From: Heterohyrax brucei
Taxonomy: Eukaryota; Chordata; Mammalia; Hyracoidea; Procaviidae
Reading direction: 5' to 3'
Length of the DNA stretch: 64,000 nucleotides
Assembly: GCA_028571685.1 (NCBI GenBank)
Contig: CM053140.1
Coordinates: forward strand, 222,351,323-222,415,322
The notes below the pieces were generated by a model that had not been told where the DNA came from, did no database searches, and saw only the letters and a list, made by a program, of their open reading frames with translations. Positions 56,401 to 64,000 of the stretch are shown here, piece after piece (within the stretch, counting starts at the first letter, position 1; the number at the start of each line of letters is the position of its first letter). Both the position numbers and the translations under genes were made by a program.

Positions 56401-58270
56401 ATTCCTGTCTTTTGTGTTGTTTATGTGATATATCATATTCACCATTTTTCTGATGTTGAACCAGCCTTGCATCCCTGATATCAACCCAGCTTGGTCATGA
56501 TGAATTATTTTTTTGATATGTTGTTGAATTCTATTGGCAAGGATTTTGTTGAAGTTTTTTGCATCTAGATTCATGAATGTTATTGGTCTGTAATTTTCCT
56601 TTTCTGTGGGTCTTTCCTTGGTTTTGGTATCAGGGTTATGCTGGCTTCATAGAATGAATTTGGGAATTTTCTGTCCTTTTCTATGCTGTGGAATAGCCTC
56701 CGAAGTATTGGAATTATCTCCTTTCTAGAAGTTTGGTAGAATTTTCTGGTGAAGCTGTCAGGGACAGGACTTTTTTGGTTGGTAGGTTTTGGTTTTTTTT
56801 TAATTACTTTTCTAACCTCTTCTTTTGTGATGGGTTTATTAAGTTGTTCTACATGTGATAACTTTTGCGAATGATGCGAGTCTAGAAATTTGCCCGTTTT
56901 CTCTAGGTTTTCAAGTCTGTTAGAATACAGTCATTCATAGTATTCTGTTATGGTTCTTTTGATTTTGGTTGGGTGTGTTGTGACATTTTCCGTCTCATTT
57001 CTTTTTCAGGTTATTTGTTTCCTCTCCTGTTTCTCTTCTGTAAGCTTAGCTAATGGTTTATCAATTTTGTTGATCTTTTCACAGAACCAACTTTTGGTTT
57101 TGTTAATTTTTTTCAATTGTTCTTCTATTCTCTAATTCAATTAGTTCTGCTCTAATCTAAATTATGTGTTTTCTTCTGGTGTCTCAGGGGTCCCTTTGTT
57201 GCTCTCTTTCTACTTGTTCAAGTTGCAGAGCTAATTCTTTGGTTTGAGCCCTCTTTTCATTCCAGATATCTGCATTTGTAGAGATTAATTATCCTCTGAG
57301 CATTTCTTTTGATGCATCCCACAGGTTCTGGTAAGTCATGTTTTCATTCTCATTTGATTCCATAGATTTTTGTTATTGCATCTTTGATTTCTTCTATAAC
57401 CCAAAGATTTTGGAGCAAGTTGTTTTGCAGTTTCCATGAAGTCAGATTTCTCCCCATGTTTTCTCTGCTGTTAATTTCAACTTTTATGGTGTCATGGTCC
57501 AAGAAGATGCTTTGCAATAATTCAATGGATTGGATTTTGTTAAGACTTGCTATGCAACCTAATACGTGGCCTGTTCTGGAGAATGTTTCACGTGCATTGG
57601 AAAACTAGGTGTACTCATCTGTTGCTGGGTAAAAAGTTCGGTATGTGTCCATGAGGTCTAGTTGGTTGATTGTCGCAAAAAGATCTTCTGTATCTTTACT
57701 GAGCTTTTTCTTGGATGATCTGTCCATTACTGAAAATGGAGTCTTGAAGTCTTCTACTATTATTGTGGAGTAACCTGTTTCATTTTTCATGTTATCAGCA
57801 TTTGTTCAAAGTATTTAGATGCTCTGATATTCGGTGCATAAATATTTAATAGTGTTATGTCCTGTTTATGTATTGAAACTTTCAGTAACAAATAGTGAAC
57901 ATCCTTGTCCATAAAGGTTGACATTACATTAAAGTGTATTTTATCTGAGATTGGTATTGCCACTCCTACTCCTCTTTGTATGTTGTTAACTTGGTATGTA
58001 TTCATCCATCCTTTGATTGTCAGTTTGTTCATGTCTAAGTCTAAGTTGTGATTCTTGTAAGCAGCATATAGACAGATAGCGTCTTTTGATTCCGGCTGTC
58101 ACTTTCTGCCTCTTTATTGAAACATTCAGTCCATTTGCATTCAGTGTAATTATTGATAGGATATTTTGGTGACTTTATTTTTGTTTTGTTGATGTCTTCC
58201 TGGTTTCTCTTGAAGTTCTTTTCTGGGTCTTTTTTTATGGGTTTACTTTTCATCTCTTTCAGGGACAGCT
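53405..58270 (-). mobile_element. L1 element E: 3' UTR, ORF2 and part of the inter-ORF region, antisense
   Basis: The minus-strand L1 ends at 53405-53416 with 'aataaataaataat'. 3' UTR to about 54420, ORF2 to about 58160, then about 100 bp of inter-ORF sequence before 5' truncation. ORF1 is absent. Its 3' UTR matches L1 C. It sits between L1 D and L1 F, all in the same orientation. Confidence 0.87.
54420..58160 (-). pseudogene. L1 E ORF2p remnant, RT active site lacking one aspartate
   Basis: Endonuclease motif 'TIIVEDFKTPFS' (57730-57790) has lost the usual GDFN. RT motif A '[12 protein letters not shown]' at 56340-56400 is frameshifted. Motif B 'GTRQGCPHSTLLFN' is at about 56180-56225. The active site reads 'LSADMTVYAENP' where LFADDMxxYAxNP is expected: one GAT codon is missing at 56071-56087, in frame. 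The open stretch 55826-56344 (172 codons) runs through this site without a stop. The C-terminal part includes 'YKVLQNINKKRISNPVKQWS'. Confidence 0.85.
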
Positions 58271-60577
58271 TTATTTCTGTGTGTTTTATCTTATGGGGGC
58301 TATAGTAAGTGTTATCTATTTGGTCATTTCCTGTTTGATGATCTCTTTGTTGGTGTAAAAGAATCCTACTGATTTATTTATGTTTATCTTACATCCTGAT
58401 ACTTCACTGAATTCATCTATTAGTTCTAGTAGTTTGTTGTGGATTCTTTAGGGTTCTCTGTGTATACAATCATATCTGCAGATAGGGAGATTTTTACTTT
58501 TTCTTTACTAGTGTTGATGCCCGTTATTTCTTTCTCTTGTCTGATTGCTCTGGCCAGAACTTCTAGCACGATGTTGAATAGAAGTGGTGAGAGTGAGCAA
58601 TCTTGTCTAGTTCCTGTTCTCATGGGGACTTCTTTCAGTCTATCTCCTTTCAGAATGATGTTGGCGATTGGCTTTACTTAGATGTCCATTATGGCACTGA
58701 GGAATTTCCTTCGCATTCTTTTTCTGCTGGGAGTTTCAATATGAATGGACATTAGACTTTGTCTTATGTCTTTCCTGCATCAGTTGACAAAACCAGGTGA
58801 TTCTTATCCTTTGAATTATTTATGTGGTTGATCACATTAATTGTTTTTCTGATGCTGAACCAGCCTTCCATCCCTGGTGAGAATCCAACTTGATTGTGAT
58901 AAATTGTTTTTTAGATATGTTGTTGAATTCTACTGGCTTGCAATTTGTTGGAGTTTTGCATCTAGGTTCATGAGTGATATCGGTCTATAATATTCTTTTT
59001 TGTGTATGGGATCTTTCCTTGGCTTTGGTATCAGGATTATGTTGGCTTCATAGAATGAATTTGTGAATATTCTGTTCTTTTCTATCTTGTGAAATAGCTT
59101 TAGCAGTACTGGAATTAACTCCTTTCTAAATGCTTGGTGGATTTCTCTGGGCTGGGACACCACTTTTTTTTTTTTTTTTTTTTTTTTGGTTGGTAGTGTT
59201 TTGAATACAATTTCAATCTTTTCTTTTGTGATGACTGTATTAAGTTGTTCTACTTCTCTTTGTGATAATTTTGGTAGGTGATGTGAATCTAGAAAGTTGT
59301 CTATTTCCTCTGGGTTTTCGAATCTGTTGGAGTACAGTTCTTCATACTGTTCTGTTATGATGCTTTTAATTTTGATTGGACCTGTTGTGACATCTCCTGT
59401 CTCATTTCTTATTCAGGTTGTTTGTTTCCTATCCTGTTTTTGTTTTGTGAGTTTAGCCAGTGGTTTATCAATTTTGCTGATCTTCTCAAAAATCAACTTT
59501 TGGTTTTGTTAATCCTTTTAATTGTTTTTCTATTCTCTAATTCATTTACATCTGCTCTAATTTCTATAATCTGTTTTCTTCTGCTGCCTGAGGAATTCTT
59601 TTGTTCTTCTCCTTCTACTTGCTTGAGTTATAGGGTTAATTCTATGGTTTGGCCTTTTCTTGATTTTAGATGCATGTATTTATTGAGATAAATTGATCTC
59701 TGAGTACTGCTTTTGCTGTGTTCCATAGATTCTGATAGGAAGTGTTTTCATTATCATTTGTTTCCATGAATTTCTTTATTGCATCCTTCATTTCTTCTAT
59801 AACCAGGAAATCTTTGAGCAAGGTGTTCTTCAGTTTCCATGATTTTGAGCTTCTACCTATGTTTTTTCTGCTATTTATTTCAACTTTAACAGCTTTATGG
59901 ACTAAGAAGATCCTCTGCAATATTTCAGTTGTTTAGATTTTGCTGAGATTGCTTTATGTCCTAATAGTTGGTCTATTCTGGATAATATTCCTTATGCATT
60001 GAATAGAAGGTGTCTGTTGTTTGTCAGTTGTTGGATGGAGAGTTCTGTATTTGTCTATGTGGTTGAGTTAGTTTATTGTCCCAGTAAGAACATCCATATC
60101 TTTACTGAGATTTTTCTAGGTTATTGTGTCCACTATGAAACTGTAGGATTGAGGTCTCCTACTATTATTGTGGAGATATCCATCTCACTTTTCAGTGTAG
60201 TCAGTATTAGTTAGATGTATTTAGAAGACCTGATATTGGGTACATAAATATTTAATATCATTATAGTCTCTTTTTGTATTGAACCATTACGTAATAAGGA
60301 CAATCCTTGCCCATGATGGTGGATTTTATTTTAAAGTCTATTTTATCCGAGATTAGAATTCCCACTCCAGCTCTTCTTTGCATGGTGTTACCTTGGTGTA
60401 TATTATTTCATTCTTTGATTTTCAGTTTGTTCATATTTTTGAATCTAAGGTATATTTCTTGCAAGCAACATACATACAGATAACATTTTTGATCCAATCC
60501 GTTACTCTATCTCTTTATTACAATTAACCTCTTTACATTCAGTATATAATTACTGACAGGTATTAATTTAGTGCCAT
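58271..60577 (-). pseudogene. L1 F ORF2p remnant, RT active site lacking one aspartate
   Basis: Start ATG is complementary to 60575-60577. The linker/RT part includes the 'KIVFKTLPTNQ' region broken by a T24 run at 59164-59187. Motif B reads '[14 protein letters not shown]'. The active site reads '[12 protein letters not shown]' (58470-58486), with the same missing GAT and the same F to S change as in L1 E. The frame is open from 58426 to 58623. Confidence 0.8.
59164..59187. repeat. T24 homopolymer inside L1 F ORF2
   Basis: A run of 24 T where sister L1 copies have six to nine T ('ttttttggttggta'). Read on the minus strand it is poly-A. Confidence 0.9.
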
Positions 60578-60899
60578 AATTTTGGTGTTTTTATTTGTGT
60601 ATTGTTCACAGTTTCTTTGTTCCACTTAATATTCTGTTCTGAGTCATTTTTCTCTATGGGCTTTCTTTTCATCCTTTACAATGTTGGTTTTGTATTTGAT
60701 GATACTTCTAGGTTGTGTTTCTGATTTTGATGTGTACTGTTGTTAGTTTGCTTTGAGGCTAGTCTAGTATTTCCCCCTTGTGTTGTAAATTTAAACCAGT
60801 CTTTAACTTCTTTGTGTCTCCTTGACTTCTTCTCCATCTGAAAGGTCTATGAATACATTAATATGTCCCTCTTTTTAAGATAACGTTGTCATGATTTAC

Positions 60900-61934
60900 A
60901 TATTGAGATATGTTTCCCTAATTTTAATATTTTAGCTTTGTTTGAGCTTTGTACCTTCCATAATTAAGTAGGACTCTGAATGCTGTGTCCTGCATTGCAT
61001 CCTTGACTATACATCTGATATTATTGATTTTCTAATCAAAGAACTCCATTAATTCTTGCATTCTGGTTTAGATTTTTTGCAAAGTCTCTAAGCTTCTGTT
61101 TATCTCAGAATGTTCTAATTTCACCACCATATTTGACAGACAATTTGGCTGGATGTATAATTTTGTTTGTAAGGTTTTTTTTCCTTCAAGGCTTTGCATG
61201 TGTCATCCAGTTGCCTTCTGCCAATATGGTTTTGGGTGGATAATCAGAGCTCGGTCTAAAGGATTCTGTTTTGTAAGTTAGATTTGGTTTAAGTCTACTT
61301 TCCTTTAAGAGCCTTTCCTTAGGTTTTTTTGTTGTTATTATTGTTAAGATTGTTTATAATGCGGCTTGGTGTCTTTCTTTTGAGATCTACCTTTTGTGGA
61401 GTTCAGTGTGCATCCTGGACAGATGTCTTCACAGTTTTAATGATGTCAGGGAAGTTTTCCATCAACAACTCTTCAACAATTCTATCTATATTTTCTGCTA
61501 TTCTTCCCTGTTCTGTTACGGCAACCATTCCTAAATTATTCCTCTTGATAGAGTCCCACATAACTCTTAAGGATTCTTCATTTTACTTGATTCTTTTGAC
61601 TGATTTTTCCTCATAAATGCTGGTGTTGGTTGCTTTATCTTCAATCCTGCTAATTCTGCATTCCAATTTCTCAGTCCTACTTTTATTTTCAATTGAATTG
61701 TCTAACTGTGATTTTATTATTAATCTGCTGGATTTCAGATCATTGTTGTTTTAGCAATTCATGTTGCTTGTTTAAGTTTTCATTTTGATCTGCAGCACTT
61801 TGTCTAATCACCATCCTAAGATCTAGAATGGCTCTATACATAATTCCTTTGTATTCTACTTCCAATAATTTCAAGAAGACTTCTTCATCTGGGAATTATT
61901 TTGATTCTTTATTTTGGGAGTTTTCTGGAGCCAT
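60900..61934 (-). pseudogene. L1 F ORF1p remnant
   Basis: Opens at the ATG complementary to 61932-61934 with 'MAPENSQNKESK' and then a stop, followed by 'FPDEEVFLKLLEVEYKGIM'. The coiled-coil and C-terminal regions follow to about 60900 with frameshifts. The start codon is intact here, which helped locate the mutated start in L1 B. Confidence 0.7.
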
Positions 61935-62010
61935 GGTGGTCTGATTGTTCAGTGGTTAGAGATTGGTTGTTGTCTCTGAGCCATTGGCAAGTTGTGATTT
62001 AATCATTCGC

Positions 62011-62048
62011 CAGCCAGCCAAGTGCCGTCAAGTTGGATCTGACTCATG
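62011..62048 (-). mobile_element. Tail-only AfroSINE fragment in L1 F 5' UTR
   Basis: 'cagccagccaagtgccgtc' then 'aagttggatctgactcatg' is the complement of the (TTGGC)n-tail SINE 3' end, about 38 nt. The flanks do not show a clear target duplication. Confidence 0.65.
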
Positions 62049-62220
62049 TTTTAGGTTATTGTAATTTAACTCGTCAGTTGGTAGACAGATTTATTTTAAT
62101 TTCATTTTGACTGTTCAAGTAGTATAATCCTTTGAGCTATAGTGGTTATTGAATCCTTAATAATTCTGATGTCCTGTCTCTCAGTGGTTGGAATGGTGAC
62201 TACACTGAGAAATGTAATAG

Positions 62221-62900
62221 GAACTTCTGGCTCAGGAAAACCAAAAGAACTCTTCTTCCAAACCTTTGCTTCCCTCCCCAGATCTGAGAGAAAAACTCCA
62301 AACATACATATAAAATACCCCAGTACCCACCCAGGCACTGCTCTAGAATTGAGTGTCAGATGTAGAGTGGAGAATGGAGGGGGGAAAGGCTTGGATTGGG
62401 AAGTATTGTCAGTCCATAGGAAAAGTTTGAGTCATGAAAGCTGAACTTTGTAAATTTGTAAGTACAGCAATTGTAGCTCAGAGGAGCTAGTGAAACTTGT
62501 CTTTTACCCTCCTCTTGTTTCCCTCCATGAGTCCAGGAGAAAAGCTCAGGGCACACAATAAAATGAAGTAAAATATCCCACTTCATCCTGGGTAATGCAC
62601 TAGAATCTAGCATTCAATGTAAAACACAGAAGATAGGCTGAAAAGATTGGGATAGGGAGGGAAATCAGCATATAGGAAAGGACTGAGCCCCTCAAAATCA
62701 TGAGCACTTAGCTTGGAATAACCACTGGAATTCACTTGGGGCTCTGCATTGTAGCTCAGGGGAGTCAGCAAAGGTTTTCTTCTGTACTTCTGTTTGTCTC
62801 CCTCACTGTGGCTGAGTGAAATGCTCAGGGCATGAACATACTATCCCACTTCCAGTCCAGATAGTGCACCTGAATTTAGGCTCTAGTGTAGCTCTGAGAA
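62221..62900 (-). repeat. Three diverged monomer-like units in L1 F 5' UTR
   Basis: Recurring landmarks: 'ggctcaggaaaaccaaaag' (about 62230), 'tgtagctcagaggagctag' (about 62472) and 'tgtagctcaggggagtcag' (about 62751). Each is followed by a 'cttccctcc' or 'gtctccctc' stretch and an 'agtgcacctgaat' or 'gcactagaatc' stretch. Period is about 245-280 bp. Tandem 5' promoter monomers are known from some L1 families. Confidence 0.55.
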
Positions 62901-63312
62901 GGGAGGGTGGAATTGCATTGTTGCACTCAGCCACCAGTCACTGCTGTACTCTCTAGGTGCAACTGTCCCAACCTCAGCCTCTCAGCTGAATGAAACACTC
63001 ACCAGTCAGGAATCTCTGCTCAGCATGGCAGCCAGCCCCAGCCATACTCTGAGGGGCAGCAGTCCCAGTCCTAGTCTCCCAGCAAACAAAAATGGCCTCC
63101 ACACCTGAGCTGCCTCTCTCCTGCCATGTCAACAGAAGCAAGACTCTCTGCACTGTCAATTTACCTCTGAAAAAAGTAGTTGTTCTCCTTTCTGTTGTGT
63201 AGTCTGAACTTAAAACTTTCTGCCTGATCTTGGGGTTCCTGTAAAGTCCTTTTTGTTCTCTTCCATTGTTTTTGAGGTCTTAGTTATTACAGGGATCAGA
63301 AGAGACATGGTG

Positions 63313-64000
63313 GGGGTGGGGCCAGGATTGTGGACTAGACACCCGTCTCCTCAATTCTCTCTGAGAACTAAAGCCTGGCATGATAATTCAATGGAACAGC
63401 ATGAACATCTGTCGTAGGGTTGTCAGATAGAACCAGGTGCCAGTAAAGGGGAAACTATCTCTCTCTCACATGAGGCCACATGCTGAAACCTGAATCTGCT
63501 GACTAACCATTTGGGAGGACTGCAGGTACTGATGCCTTCTTTGTTTTCCAGGAGTTGGGGACTGGGCATGAGCCAGCAAATACACTGAACTGCAGTGCTT
63601 AAGTAAACAACATATAGTGCAACAGAGACTGCTTGCAATATCCACTTTTTTCAAGCAGGGATGCTGACTGAGGGCACCACTGCCCCTCGACTTTCCAGTT
63701 TCTGAGCTGCACCATAGATTCTACTGTTTCACAGCAGCAAGGGAAGCTTGGGCAGGACAGTATATTGGCCAGTTGGGAGGTGGAGTTACCCACCCAGAGG
63801 TCTTAGCTGGGGCTAATTGTCATTCTGAGAAGCAGTGTCTCTCTGGAAAGTGCTTCTCCAGCAAGAAAAAGCTATGTTTAGAACAGTGGTGCCTAGAGTC
63901 ATGGGTAGGGCCAGGCAGAGGATGGCAGTAAGGCCAAAGTCCCTCCCTATTTTGAACCATGTCATAACATCTGGGGACAGCCTATGAGGTGCTTTCATTG
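63313..64000 (+). mobile_element. L1 element G: 5' UTR start, runs off the window
   Basis: 'ggccaggattgtggactaga', 'cacccgtctcctcaattctc' and 'tgagaactaaagcctggc' are homologous to the start of L1 B at 4418. It continues with 5' UTR sequence to the window end, parallel to 4600-5060. No ORF1 is reached. Confidence 0.85.

Larger units (their letters stand above)
58271..63312 (-). mobile_element. L1 element F: 5' part (5' UTR, ORF1, ORF2 to RT), antisense
   Basis: On the minus strand: 5' region 63312-61940, ORF1 from ATG at 61934, ORF2 from ATG at 60577, running into RT and stopping at about 58271 where L1 E begins. About 640 bp of ORF2 (58280-58920) is also present in L1 D (52760-53400), so F and D are not simply two halves of one element. 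Confidence 0.78.

Noticed and set aside
1-64000. CRISPR array, operon or prokaryotic origin
   Set aside because: No spaced direct repeats and no ribosome binding site-led gene clusters; all evidence points to mammalian nuclear DNA.

Overview
This window is repeat-dense mammalian nuclear DNA with no intact protein-coding gene. The diagnostic repeat is a tRNA-derived SINE whose head contains 'agtggttaagtgc' and whose 3' end resembles 'atgagtcggaatcgactcg'. About 20 copies are scattered on both strands. This is the AfroSINE type. Alongside it are BovB/RTE-type LINEs and long young L1s, so I place the source in Afrotheria. A paenungulate such as an elephant is my best guess, but species rank is not resolved from sequence alone.

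Layout. Bases 1-2150 hold an RTE (BovB-like) LINE cut by a solo retroviral LTR (735-1347). Bases 2150-20545 are a nest of insertions. An old L1 (A) was entered by an antisense RTE, then by a nearly full-length plus-strand L1 (B, 4418-18049, flanked by a 15-bp target duplication). B was entered by a MaLR-type LTR (8300-8800) and by a minus-strand L1 (C, about 10228-16440). C in turn carries a 29-nt SINE-tail insertion. L1 A was also hit by a SINE and a second MaLR LTR. Bases 20546-50100 are the least repeated part: old MIR, L2, MaLR and mariner relics, many AfroSINEs, and non-repetitive stretches. Those stretches include one candidate short exon (27911-27976), a perfect 15-bp hairpin (27769-27803) and AT-rich segments that look like conserved noncoding DNA. 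Bases 50100-63312 are mostly three minus-strand L1s in series (D, E, F). F keeps a long 5' region with tandem monomer-like units. A plus-strand L1 (G) starts at about 63313, 5'-to-5' with F, and runs off the window.

How the elements relate. L1 enzymes supply reverse transcription for L1 itself. The AfroSINEs share their 3' end with the RTE, which suggests RTE mobilisation. All L1 and RTE reading frames seen here are broken by stops and frameshifts; three of the L1 RT active sites are altered in sequence. The most unusual observations are SINE insertions only 20-45 nt long with clean target duplications, a shared reverse-transcriptase active-site lesion in two separate L1 copies, a probable L1 3' transduction, and the candidate exon.
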